In this document: positions 7,940 through 16,087 of the stretch, one piece after another
How positions within the stretch are numbered: the first letter of the stretch is position 1
How the letters are laid out: every line of letters begins with the position of its first letter
DNA from: Cyclobacteriaceae bacterium
Lineage (GTDB): Bacteria; Bacteroidota; Bacteroidia; Cytophagales; Cyclobacteriaceae
NCBI GenBank assembly: GCA_020436085.1
Contig: JAGQYM010000007.1
Span: 60,734 to 124,733, forward strand
Direction: 5' to 3'
Length of the DNA: 64,000 nucleotides
The notes under the pieces: model-generated
Told to the model about the DNA's origin: nothing
Seen by the model: only the letters and a program-made list of their open reading frames with translations
Databases searched by the model: none
Translations under genes and position numbers: made by a program

Positions 7940-9508
7940 ATGAGTAAGCTATACATCGCGTTCCTTTCCCTCATCGCAAGCACCCTTATAATTTCATCGT
8001 GCACCTCCAATCAGGAATCAATTCCAGATGTGTATATAGATCCGGTTGCAGCACTGTATGATGCTTCGTTGAAACCATTTTATCATGGAGTAGCTTCCGG
8101 AGATCCATTGCCGGACAGGGTGATCATCTGGACGCGTGTCACACCTGAAAAGATGATGTCCTCGATTCCTGTGGAGTGGGAGATCGCGGAAACACCTCAG
8201 TTTACTTCTATTTATAAATCAGACACATTGAGCGCAAAGGCAGATCACGACTATACTGTAAAAATAGATGTAGATGGGCTTCAACCGGATCATGTTTATT
8301 ACTACCGATTTAAAGCCCTCAATGGAACATCAATAGTTGGTAGAACTAAAACGACACCTATTGATAGCAGAGATTCTCTACAATTTGCTGTTGTGAGCTG
8401 CAGCAACTGGGAATGGGGATACTTCAATGCCTATGAGAACATGTCCAAAAGACCAGTACTTGATGCAGTGCTGCACCTGGGCGATTACATTTATGAATAT
8501 GCCGTGGGACGATATGGTGATACGACCATCGGAAGATTTAATCTACCGGAACACGAAATTGTAACGCTTCAAGATTATCGCACAAGATATTCGCAATACC
8601 GAACCGATATCGGTTCAAGAAAAGTCCATCAGCAACATCCGTTCATCACCATTTGGGATGATCACGAAGTGGCTAACAATTCGTACGTGGAAGGCGCACA
8701 AAATCATCAACCTGAGGAGGGCGATTACGAAGCCAGAAAAAAAGCAGCGAAGCAAGCATACTACGAGTGGCTTCCAATCAGAGAAAGTAAAGAGTTGTAT
8801 CGCGAGGTTTCGTTCGGGCCCCTTGCCGATCTTTTCATGCTTGATGAACGCCTCGCAGGTCGTACCAAACCAGTGGACAGCCTAAATGATCCTAACTACC
8901 ACGCAGTAGACAGAAGCATGCTTGGTCAAGAACAGTTGACTTGGTTTGAAAATGGCCTTTCCTCCTCTCGCGCAACTTGGAAACTGATTGGCAATCAGGT
9001 CATATTTTCAGATATCGACTTAAGTCAGGTATTGCCACGAATGCCACGAAACCTTGACTCATGGGATGGCTACCCCGCAGAGAAAAATTTTATTAAGGAA
9101 CATATTGTCAACAACAGGATCAGAGATGTGCTGTTCCTCACCGGTGATACACATGCTTCCTGGGCGTTCGAAGTCGCTACTGACGTAGCCAACACTTATA
9201 ATCCTACAACATCGCAAGGAGCGTTTGCCATTGAGTTTGGAACACCAAGCATTTCAGCGGCCAACAGCAACGAAAGAAATCCAACAGAGGAAGTTAAGAA
9301 GTCTGAGATCAAATTGATGGAAACCAATCCACACATTAAGTATACCAACAATCGTGACCACGGCTACATGATTTTAACATTGACACCTGCGCAGGCACAA
9401 GCAGATTGGTACTACGTGGAAACGCTGAGAAAACAAGGAAGCAGCGAACAACTCGCAAAGTCGTTCTCAGTGGCACGAGGAACCACCAAACTCAACGAGG
9501 TGAACTAG
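7940..9508 (+). CDS. phoD: PhoD-type alkaline phosphatase/phosphodiesterase, lipoprotein
   Basis: The 522-residue product has a lipoprotein signal with lipobox IISSC (Cys21). The N-terminal PhoD domain (about 45-140: FYHGVASGDPLPDRVIIWTR) is followed by the metallophosphoesterase domain. Its metal ligands are in LHLGDYIYEY (179-188), WDDHEVANN (239-247) and TGDTHASW (401-408). PhoD enzymes are calcium/iron-dependent phosphomonoesterases and phosphodiesterases that release phosphate outside the cytoplasm. The usual twin-arginine signal is replaced by a lipoprotein signal, suggesting membrane anchoring. The stop codon overlaps that of the convergent gene (CTAG). A Pho box was not identified. 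Confidence 0.92.
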   Translation: MSKLYIAFLSLIASTLIISSCTSNQESIPDVYIDPVAALYDASLKPFYHGVASGDPLPDRVIIWTRVTPEKMMSSIPVEWEIAETPQFTSIYKSDTLSAKADHDYTVKIDVDGLQPDHVYYYRFKALNGTSIVGRTKTTPIDSRDSLQFAVVSCSNWEWGYFNAYENMSKRPVLDAVLHLGDYIYEYAVGRYGDTTIGRFNLPEHEIVTLQDYRTRYSQYRTDIGSRKVHQQHPFITIWDDHEVANNSYVEGAQNHQPEEGDYEARKKAAKQAYYEWLPIRESKELYREVSFGPLADLFMLDERLAGRTKPVDSLNDPNYHAVDRSMLGQEQLTWFENGLSSSRATWKLIGNQVIFSDIDLSQVLPRMPRNLDSWDGYPAEKNFIKEHIVNNRIRDVLFLTGDTHASWAFEVATDVANTYNPTTSQGAFAIEFGTPSISAANSNERNPTEEVKKSEIKLMETNPHIKYTNNRDHGYMILTLTPAQAQADWYYVETLRKQGSSEQLAKSFSVARGTTKLNEVN

Positions 9509-10587
9509 TCTTCTCTCTTTACCAGGATATTTTCAATGTTGCCATTCTCCGTAAGGAGGATGGCAATGCCACGCGTAGCTGGAAACTGCGCCAACGTGAT
9601 CAACATGATTGAAGTAATTGGTACAGACAGAAACATGCCCAGCAAATCCCACACATAGCCCCAAAACGAAAGGGCCACTACTACAACCAGCGGGCTTAGG
9701 TTGAGTGACTTACCCATTAGCTTAGGCTCGATGTAGTTTCCAACAATGAGTTGGATCGTTTCTATGCATGCAAATACCCACACAAAAGACCACAACGATC
9801 CGAACTGGATAATAGCAAAAATGGCGGGCAACAATGTGGCCACCAAAGATCCTATATATGGAATGTAGTTGAAGAGAAAAATGAGAAACGCCCACAGAAA
9901 GGCATAGTCTATTCCAAATAGCAACAGCACAACAAAGCTCAATGCCCCGGTCAACAGGCTAATACCGGTCTTTAGCGTAATGTACTTGTTAGTGGAAACG
10001 AAAATCTCATTTAGAATTTTACTGATGCGATCTCTGCGCTTAGGATCTGTAAAAATCAGGTCTATTTTCTTTGAAAAGGCAACCTCTTCCAACAATAAAA
10101 ACACGATGTAAATAATAATGATGACGATGTTTCCAATGGTAGCAGAGAGGGAGGAAACCACGCTTGCGAGAAATCCCTGCAAATCAAGTTTGTTGGTTTG
10201 TTCAAGCAGGCTTTCGGTAATGTTTGTAAATCCAAATGTCGCCCCCATGTCCTCCAGAAACGTGCTGAGCGTAGCCTTATATTCAGAAAAATTGTCAACT
10301 ATGTCGCTCAAGCTGAGCACAATGAGGTTGATAGTTACTTGAACTACAGCAAATATCAACACCATCGCAATAGTTCCTCTCAACCACCGAGGAAGTTGTT
10401 TGCCAACGATCTTGATCTTGCCGATGTAATTGTAAATGGTCTTGATCAGGTACCACACCATTACCGCCATGACAAACGGCTTTAGCAGATCTTTGAAATA
10501 GATGATAAAGAATATCGAAAGACCTGCCAGGATGGCCCCCAGCATGATTTTGAAAAGGACAGTCTCTGAAAATGGCTTGTTTTCCAC
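9505..10587 (-). CDS. AI-2E family transporter (TqsA/PerM-like)
   Basis: The 360-residue membrane protein has about eight predicted helices and a soluble region between the second and third helix pairs, as in the AI-2E family (TqsA, YdiK, PerM). The conserved C-terminal part includes LFNYIPYIGSLVATLLPAI and GNYIEPKLMGKSLNLSPLVV, both family signatures. Members have been linked to AI-2 export and to sodium/proton antiport, so the substrate stays open. The start is a GTG whose bases overlap the TAG of the upstream gene, implying coupling with it. Confidence 0.9.
   Translation of the reverse strand: MENKPFSETVLFKIMLGAILAGLSIFFIIYFKDLLKPFVMAVMVWYLIKTIYNYIGKIKIVGKQLPRWLRGTIAMVLIFAVVQVTINLIVLSLSDIVDNFSEYKATLSTFLEDMGATFGFTNITESLLEQTNKLDLQGFLASVVSSLSATIGNIVIIIIYIVFLLLEEVAFSKKIDLIFTDPKRRDRISKILNEIFVSTNKYITLKTGISLLTGALSFVVLLLFGIDYAFLWAFLIFLFNYIPYIGSLVATLLPAIFAIIQFGSLWSFVWVFACIETIQLIVGNYIEPKLMGKSLNLSPLVVVVALSFWGYVWDLLGMFLSVPITSIMLITLAQFPATRGIAILLTENGNIENILVKRED
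9539..9566 (+). other. 12-bp hairpin with a GTAA (GNRA) loop just past the phoD stop
   Basis: TTGCCATTCTCC and GGAGGATGGCAA pair across GTAA. On the plus-strand RNA the single non-Watson-Crick pair is G-U; on the minus strand it becomes A-C. It therefore favours the phoD transcript although it lies in the 3' end of the opposing gene. No T tract follows, so it is a possible mRNA-end stabiliser or rho-dependent terminator, not a standard terminator. Confidence 0.35.
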
Positions 10588-11249
10588 TACTTCGATGAGG
10601 TTAAGATATCCGTACCCAAAAATTTATTGTCAGGCGTAGTGTACCATTTTCTGCTCTTCGGTATTCTCATCTGATCAATTTTTACTTCACCATCCAGGTA
10701 AATCACCTCGCCTTTTTGGTTTGGCTCGTCTTTATAAAACATATACCCGATCATCGCATTTGAATTTTTGTCGATGTAATAGAACCATACGTCTTGATCA
10801 TAATCGACCCGAAGCACGTAACAATCGCGATCATTGAACTTCTCCTCGCTGACCATGGGACTCAACGCGGTTCCTTCATCCATTAGTTTCATTGGCAAAC
10901 CCCACAAATAGAGATAGTAATTTCTCGTCCGCTTCACCTGATCACAGGTTTTATCAGCGGGCATTTGTTTACAATCTTCCATCACAATTTCCATGTCGTT
11001 ATTGCTTTCCCTCAAACTGAAAAATCCACGATTGTTGTCAATTGTCACAACAGAATTTCTATCGGGGCCATTGGGTCGCTCAGATACAAAAGTCATTTCA
11101 TGGCTAAATGAATTCCACTGATTCTTAGGATCGTGGTATTGAATAGCTTTTTTCAAAACACTTTCTGCAGACGGTATTTGTGCATTCAGCACTGCGCCAT
11201 TTGCAACGAAAACAGTGAGGAGAATATATTTTAACATTTTCTTCAACAT
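10587..11249 (-). CDS. Secreted LolA-like / DUF6503-type protein
   Basis: From the ATG at 11249 the product is 220 residues with a signal peptide (LKYILLTVFVANGAVLNAQ). The mature part starts SAESVLKKAIQYHDPKNQW. It resembles the Bacteroidota family I know as DUF6503, which has a LolA-like beta-sheet pattern (FFSLRESNNDMEIVMED and YYIDKNSNAMIGYMFYKD). A longer reading frame begins at 11315, but those residues are not signal-peptide-like. Its stop overlaps the GTG of the AI-2E transporter. Function is unknown; lipid or lipoprotein binding would be an inference from the fold. Confidence 0.7.
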   Translation of the reverse strand: MLKKMLKYILLTVFVANGAVLNAQIPSAESVLKKAIQYHDPKNQWNSFSHEMTFVSERPNGPDRNSVVTIDNNRGFFSLRESNNDMEIVMEDCKQMPADKTCDQVKRTRNYYLYLWGLPMKLMDEGTALSPMVSEEKFNDRDCYVLRVDYDQDVWFYYIDKNSNAMIGYMFYKDEPNQKGEVIYLDGEVKIDQMRIPKSRKWYTTPDNKFLGTDILTSSK

Positions 11250-11344
11250 AATATCAAATATACCTATTGCGTTGGCATTAATGTTGCCTTCAAAGTTTCT
11301 ATATTCAAGAATCAAATAGTTTAATCATTCTCAAAACACAAAAT

Positions 11345-11884
11345 ATGCGACTTCTACAGACAATTATTGTCTTATTGGCTTTTTCTGCACCCTCATTTGC
11401 TCAGGTGATCGGCAAAACGTTTCCCGACATGGAAGCGGAAACCGTTGAAGACAAAAAAGTAAGTCTTCCGAACGATACCAAGGGAAAATATACATTGTTG
11501 GGTTTGGCTTACTCCAAGAAATCGGAAGACGAGCTAAATAGCTGGTTTGAGCCTGTGTTTTACAAATTCATCCAAAAGACCAAAGGTTTGATGGCTGGCT
11601 TTGGCTATGATGTGAATGTCTATTTTGTGCCCATGTTTACTGGTGTGAATGCAGCTGCCACGGGAACCGCAAAGCGCAAGGCTCTTAAGAAAGTAGACCC
11701 ACAACTTCTTCCTTACATCCTTTTCTACAAGGGAGAAATCAAAACCTATAAACAAGAATTAGATTTTGAGAAAAGAGATATTCCTTATTTCTTCGTACTC
11801 GATAAAGATGGTAAGATTGTTTTTGCAACATCCGGTGGTTATTCAGAATCAAAAATGGATGAGGTAGAAGCTGCCATCGAATAA
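11345..11884 (+). CDS. Secreted thioredoxin-fold protein lacking the CxxC motif
   Basis: The product is 179 residues with a signal peptide ending SFAQ (about residue 20). The pattern GKTFPDMEAETVEDKKVSL, KYTLLGLAYSKKS and IPYFFVLDKDGKIVFATSGGY follows a redoxin/thioredoxin fold. The redox CxxC is missing: the corresponding position reads YSKKSEDE and no cysteines occur in the mature protein. A redox enzyme is therefore unlikely; a chaperone or binding role is possible. The PrsW-like gene starts 16 bases downstream. Confidence 0.65.
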   Translation: MRLLQTIIVLLAFSAPSFAQVIGKTFPDMEAETVEDKKVSLPNDTKGKYTLLGLAYSKKSEDELNSWFEPVFYKFIQKTKGLMAGFGYDVNVYFVPMFTGVNAAATGTAKRKALKKVDPQLLPYILFYKGEIKTYKQELDFEKRDIPYFFVLDKDGKIVFATSGGYSESKMDEVEAAIE

Positions 11885-11900
11885 ACTTTAACATTCCCGT

Positions 11901-12605
11901 ATGGGCGTTCTCATCCTGCTTGCCATCGCTCTCGCTCCTGGCTTAGCGATTATGGTTTACATCTACCTGCATGACAAGCACGAGAAGGAGCCCATCGGCT
12001 TATTGGTTCGAAGCTTTTTCTTTGGATTTGGAAGCGTAATCATTACGCTGGTGATCAGCACCATAATAGGCACATTCATCACGATCAATGAAAGCGATGT
12101 ATCCGAACAGGCAGTTCACGCCTTTATTATCGTTGCGCTCGTAGAGGAGTTTAGCAAATTCGTTTTTGTAAGAGGCATTTTATACCGAAATAAAAATTTC
12201 AACGAGCCTTTTGATGGAATTGTGTATGCCGTAATGGTGAGCATGGGCTTTGCCACATTGGAAAATGTCCTTTACGCATTTGAAGGAGGTGTAGGTGTTG
12301 CTATTTTTAGAATGTTCACTGCTGTTCCTGCGCATGCTACTTTTGCGGTGCTCATGGGCTTTTATCTTGGCAAGGCCAAACATGAACACAAGAAAGGTTA
12401 CTACGCACTGCATGCACTCGGCATTGCAACACTCTTTCATGGAGCTTACGATTATTTTCTGTTTATCTCGTTTGTCCCAGGTATTTGGCTTGGGGCTTTT
12501 ATCTCTTTAGTTGTCGCAATCTATCTGTCTCGAAAAGCGATTAAAGCACACCAAGATGCCTCGCCCTTTAATCCGGCATTTGTCAAGCCACCGCCAATCG
12601 AGTAG
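11901..12605 (+). CDS. PrsW-family intramembrane metalloprotease
   Basis: The 234-residue protein has about seven membrane helices. Conserved PrsW features are visible: VEEFSKF (Glu82-Glu83), FDGIVYAVMVSMGFATLENVLY, AHATFAVLMG (His145) and LFHGAYDYFLF (His180). The EE and the two His are the expected zinc-site residues. PrsW in Bacillus cleaves the anti-sigma factor RsiW. The substrate here is unknown, though a FecR anti-sigma lies 34 kb away. It follows the thioredoxin-like gene closely and is probably in one transcript with it. Confidence 0.88.
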   Translation: MGVLILLAIALAPGLAIMVYIYLHDKHEKEPIGLLVRSFFFGFGSVIITLVISTIIGTFITINESDVSEQAVHAFIIVALVEEFSKFVFVRGILYRNKNFNEPFDGIVYAVMVSMGFATLENVLYAFEGGVGVAIFRMFTAVPAHATFAVLMGFYLGKAKHEHKKGYYALHALGIATLFHGAYDYFLFISFVPGIWLGAFISLVVAIYLSRKAIKAHQDASPFNPAFVKPPPIE

Positions 12606-12612
12606 CTATCAA

Positions 12613-12642
12613 TTGAGGTCAGGTATTTTTTTATTATGTTTA
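12613..12642 (+). promoter_or_regulatory. Candidate Bacteroidota promoter for the TMEM175-like gene
   Basis: TTG at 12613-12615, 19 bases, then TATGTTTA at 12635-12642, one mismatch from TAnnTTTG. The ATG follows 24 bases later, a normal distance. Confidence 0.4.
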
Positions 12643-12666
12643 GTAAGGATTGACTAGACGCAAATC

Positions 12667-13434
12667 ATGATTCGGGAGAGCCTCAAACGACACTACATCG
12701 GAATGAACAAAGAATTCAGATACCGTGGTGAAGAAGGAAGCCGTCTGGAAGCCATAAGCGACTCAGTGTTTGCGCTTGCGCTGGCTTTATTGTTGATAAG
12801 CACTTCCGCTCCTAAAAAATTTGAGGACATTATTTTATTCACTCACGAACTGTTGCCCTTCGCATTTTGCATCGCGCTAATTATTCTTATTTGGCACGAG
12901 CACTTCATCTATTTTCTCCGCTATGGACTTCGAAATCCAAAGATCATTTTCCTGAATACAATCTTTCTATTCATCGTACTTTTTTATGTCTATCCCTTGA
13001 AGTTTCTTACCAAGATGTTGTCTCTGCCAATCTTGTACTGGTTTTCCAGCAATGAAAAATTTATTCAGGATTTAACAGAAATGATCAGTGCAGACGAGGT
13101 TGATGATCTCATGATCATCTACGGAGTTGGTGCATCCAGCATCTTTTTGATTTTGGCCTGGATGTATCAATACGCGCGAAAGAAAGCCGATGAACTTGAA
13201 CTTGATGAGATTGAATTATTTGACACCAACGTAAGTCTCAGAACGAATCTCTTAATGGCTTCCATTCCTGCCCTCTCCGTGATTGTCACACTCCTGCTGA
13301 GGAGCAATACTTATGTCGGAGCGTACGCAGGGTTTATGTACTTCCTCTATACTCCCATCATGTTCTGGCACGGAATCCGTTCAGACAAAAAAAGAAAGAA
13401 ACTCATTGAGTCTCTTTCTTCTACTGAATCTTAA
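12667..13434 (+). CDS. TMEM175-family (DUF1211) membrane protein, potassium-channel-like
   Basis: The 255-residue protein has about six membrane helices and a charged segment near residues 175-200. Helix 1 begins RLEAISDSVFALALALLLIS, the family motif RxxxFSD with Ile30 in place of Phe. Bacterial TMEM175 proteins carry a single six-helix unit and form tetrameric potassium-permeable channels. The Phe to Ile change is in the motif that helps hold the pore helices, so conductance is uncertain. It starts 61 bases after the PrsW-like gene, with its own candidate promoter. Confidence 0.82.
   Translation: MIRESLKRHYIGMNKEFRYRGEEGSRLEAISDSVFALALALLLISTSAPKKFEDIILFTHELLPFAFCIALIILIWHEHFIYFLRYGLRNPKIIFLNTIFLFIVLFYVYPLKFLTKMLSLPILYWFSSNEKFIQDLTEMISADEVDDLMIIYGVGASSIFLILAWMYQYARKKADELELDEIELFDTNVSLRTNLLMASIPALSVIVTLLLRSNTYVGAYAGFMYFLYTPIMFWHGIRSDKKRKKLIESLSSTES
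13387..13420 (-). terminator. Rho-independent terminator of the M14 peptidase gene, inside the opposing gene
   Basis: On the minus strand a 13-bp stem (AAGAAAGAGACTC / GAGTTTCTTTCTT, one G-U pair, loop AAT) is followed by seven T. On the plus strand the G-U becomes an A-C mismatch and no T tract follows, so it acts for the minus-strand gene. It overlaps the last codons of the TMEM175-like gene. Confidence 0.65.
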
Positions 13435-13441
13435 CTTGTCT

Positions 13442-16012
13442 TTATTGTCCGCTGAAATTGGGAGCTGCAATGTGCGATCCAAAGAACAGCGCGTTGAAAA
13501 ACAGCTTGTTCGTTCCATACCAATAACCTCTGAAATTTGGATCATCTACAAAGAGAATTGCGCGGCCTCGTCCAACACCTGTAACCTCCAGCGACACAGA
13601 GTTCCTGATCTTATTGAGATTGCTCGAATGAACGTAGCCACTTAACAGCGGATTGGCAGTATATTTCACTACAGTGTTAAACGGACTCTTACTCGGCTGA
13701 ATAAATACGTCATGATTGCGATACACGGGCAAATTTCTTCTTGCGTAACCAAAACCGAGTGGATGTGTAATGTCGAGGTCAGCCATGTACATCGAGCCAC
13801 CGATCTCCCTGGAGCCATTGTGGTCGTCAGCGGTAACGTAGTCAAATCTTTGTTGGGACTGGTCACCACTGTCTTTAACCAATTGCTCATCAATCAACTT
13901 GCTATTGATCGCCCAATTCACAGCGTAGCGCTGAAGAATTAAGGTGCCTCCTTCCTTTACCCAATCCTTTATTTTCTCCACACCTTTGTCCCCCAACATT
14001 CCATAATTACCTGACACAAGTATCAGCGTGTTATAATTAAACAAATTCACACGACTGAATTGATCAGTGTCAACTTTGGTAATAGGCATTTCTACTTTTG
14101 TGTCAAGCAGATGCCAAATCGCCCCTGCTTCGGTGGGTGATGCGCCATTGCCAATCAGCATGATCACTTTTGGCTTCTCAACAGTTCGGATGTTTCCACT
14201 CCCGAGATAGACACCTTGAGCAGTCATTCCTGTTTCAACATTGTATATGTCGACCCCACTCTTGCGAGACGCTTCTTTGATGTGTGCATAAACTTCGTCT
14301 GCGGGCAGGTTCTGGTCGGCCACAGCTACCACAATTGTTCCGTAACCGAAATTTTTATTCTGACCGTTAACTACTGCGGTAAATGGCTTGAACGCAGCCT
14401 TTGCAAACACGCCATTGTTCAGAAGATGATAAAGCGCTTTGGGAGCATAGTATTCATTCCACTCGAAGATATAAGCATAGTTTGACTTTGGAACAGGAGC
14501 TGGCTTTGGTGCAATACTTTCAAAATTGATTTTTTCTCCGCGAGAGAACTTCACTGAGGCAGATAATCCATCGTAAGGAAGACCATAACCCAAGGCCATC
14601 GTCCATGATGAAGCATCATAGAAGACACTGTCATAAAACTTGGTCACTTTTTCAAACATGGATCTTACCATGCGATACTGCCTCTGATCGGTAGGCACAA
14701 CAAATGCCTTCCCTTTTTCATAGCGCATACCGCCAACATTTAGGTCAGCGTCTAGTGCATAAGTTTCAATTCTGTGCTTCAACAGCAGCTCTGCAAAGGC
14801 ATTCGTCCTTCCTCTATCGTTGTTATCACCAAACACGTAAGCTTTGATTGCAGATTTCCTTCCCTCGTCCAACGCAGACTTGAAATAATCTTGCTGATGT
14901 TTCAGTAGCAACTCGCGATTTTCGACAGACGCCTTGACCGTGGCTAATCCTGTGCGCACATGATTGCGAATGGTAAAAGGAAAAGTAATAACCCGTGTAG
15001 AACTCTGCTGCACATGACCGCGTGAACTAGCCTGCTCAAATACCAGGCCCAGTCCGCCATGAATGTCGGGATAGGTACTTCCGTACCCCGGATATGAATT
15101 GTCAAATACTTCCTTTGCCCAATACAACGAACCGATCTCATCCAGTGCCTTTACAAAATATTTTTCGAAGAGTGGATTGAGTTTGTCATAGTTGTCTCGA
15201 GGTACAACAGGGTTCTCAGAGCCGTATGGCTTTGTCGGCTCGAAAAAATTGGTACCGTTTGTCCCCATCTCATGAAAGTCGGTGCAAACATTGGGAAGCC
15301 ATTTGTGAAAAAACTCAAGACGATTTTGGCTTTCTACATGAGCGAGTGGCAGCCAATCTCTGTTCAGGTCAAACCAATAATGATTAAATCTTCCTCGTGG
15401 CCAACCTTCATTGTGTTCGCGATCCAGAGGATCAGCAACTGGCGGTGATCCCTTGTGCATATTCGCCCAGGTGCTATGTCTGTCTCTTCCATCAGGATTG
15501 TAATTGGGATCGATATGAATAACGCTCTCACGCAAAGTCTGGTCGGCCTCAGCACCTTGACGAGCAATCAAATAATACGCTGTCAACATCGCGGCTTCAC
15601 TGCTGGATGGTTCGTTCCCATGAACATTGTAACCAAGAGTAACAATCACCGGCATTCCAGCGGTAGAAACGGACTGAGTAGGATCGGTCAGTCTCGCGTG
15701 TTCCTTTTGTATGTCACCTATTTTTGCATAATTCTCCGGACTGGTTATTGTTAATACAACTTGAGCACGATGCTCATTGGTGTAGCCGATAATTTGAAAA
15801 TGTGCTTTTGGGGAAACCTTAGCCAGCTCCTCAAAGTAATTTACAATCCGATCGTGCCGTGTATGCCAATCACCAATTGGGTATCCCAAAAATTGTTCGG
15901 GAGTAGGAATGGCCGGATCAAAATTGGTGCCCTGTGGAAAAAAATAATTGTTTTGGGCAAACGAAACAACAAAGGCCAGACAAAGGCCAATAATGAGACT
16001 GATCTTCTTCAT
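13442..16012 (-). CDS. Secreted M14-family zinc carboxypeptidase with C-terminal amidotransferase-like domain
   Basis: The 856-residue product has a signal peptide ending SFAQ (residue 20). The M14 domain spans about 45-400. Zinc ligands are His131 and Glu134 (NVHGNEPSSSE) and His247 (TDFHEMGTNG); the catalytic Glu is probably Glu326 (LVFEQASS). The substrate-binding Asn/Arg lie in YNPDGRDRHSTW. The C-terminal third (YNTLILVSGNYGML, IKDWVKEGGTLIL) resembles a class I glutamine-amidotransferase-like fold used as an accessory domain in large Bacteroidota M14 proteins. It should trim peptides in the periplasm or outside. The gene stands alone between a convergent gene and the large secreted-protein gene. 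Confidence 0.9.
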   Translation of the reverse strand: MKKISLIIGLCLAFVVSFAQNNYFFPQGTNFDPAIPTPEQFLGYPIGDWHTRHDRIVNYFEELAKVSPKAHFQIIGYTNEHRAQVVLTITSPENYAKIGDIQKEHARLTDPTQSVSTAGMPVIVTLGYNVHGNEPSSSEAAMLTAYYLIARQGAEADQTLRESVIHIDPNYNPDGRDRHSTWANMHKGSPPVADPLDREHNEGWPRGRFNHYWFDLNRDWLPLAHVESQNRLEFFHKWLPNVCTDFHEMGTNGTNFFEPTKPYGSENPVVPRDNYDKLNPLFEKYFVKALDEIGSLYWAKEVFDNSYPGYGSTYPDIHGGLGLVFEQASSRGHVQQSSTRVITFPFTIRNHVRTGLATVKASVENRELLLKHQQDYFKSALDEGRKSAIKAYVFGDNNDRGRTNAFAELLLKHRIETYALDADLNVGGMRYEKGKAFVVPTDQRQYRMVRSMFEKVTKFYDSVFYDASSWTMALGYGLPYDGLSASVKFSRGEKINFESIAPKPAPVPKSNYAYIFEWNEYYAPKALYHLLNNGVFAKAAFKPFTAVVNGQNKNFGYGTIVVAVADQNLPADEVYAHIKEASRKSGVDIYNVETGMTAQGVYLGSGNIRTVEKPKVIMLIGNGASPTEAGAIWHLLDTKVEMPITKVDTDQFSRVNLFNYNTLILVSGNYGMLGDKGVEKIKDWVKEGGTLILQRYAVNWAINSKLIDEQLVKDSGDQSQQRFDYVTADDHNGSREIGGSMYMADLDITHPLGFGYARRNLPVYRNHDVFIQPSKSPFNTVVKYTANPLLSGYVHSSNLNKIRNSVSLEVTGVGRGRAILFVDDPNFRGYWYGTNKLFFNALFFGSHIAAPNFSGQ

Positions 16013-16087
16013 GATTTCTAAGAATTGAGCCGAAAGGTAGATACTGTGAAACGGGAGTAAAAACGGTGATGTGATGAGTGGCTTAAA

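Noticed and set aside
11255-11262. TATATTTG on the minus strand before the DUF6503-like gene
   Set aside because: It is only six bases from the ATG and no TTG lies at the -33 position, so it is probably chance.
15364-15567. Short ORFs in other frames of the M14, large secreted and M1 genes
   Set aside because: They are shadows of long genes with clear domain content and have no independent support.
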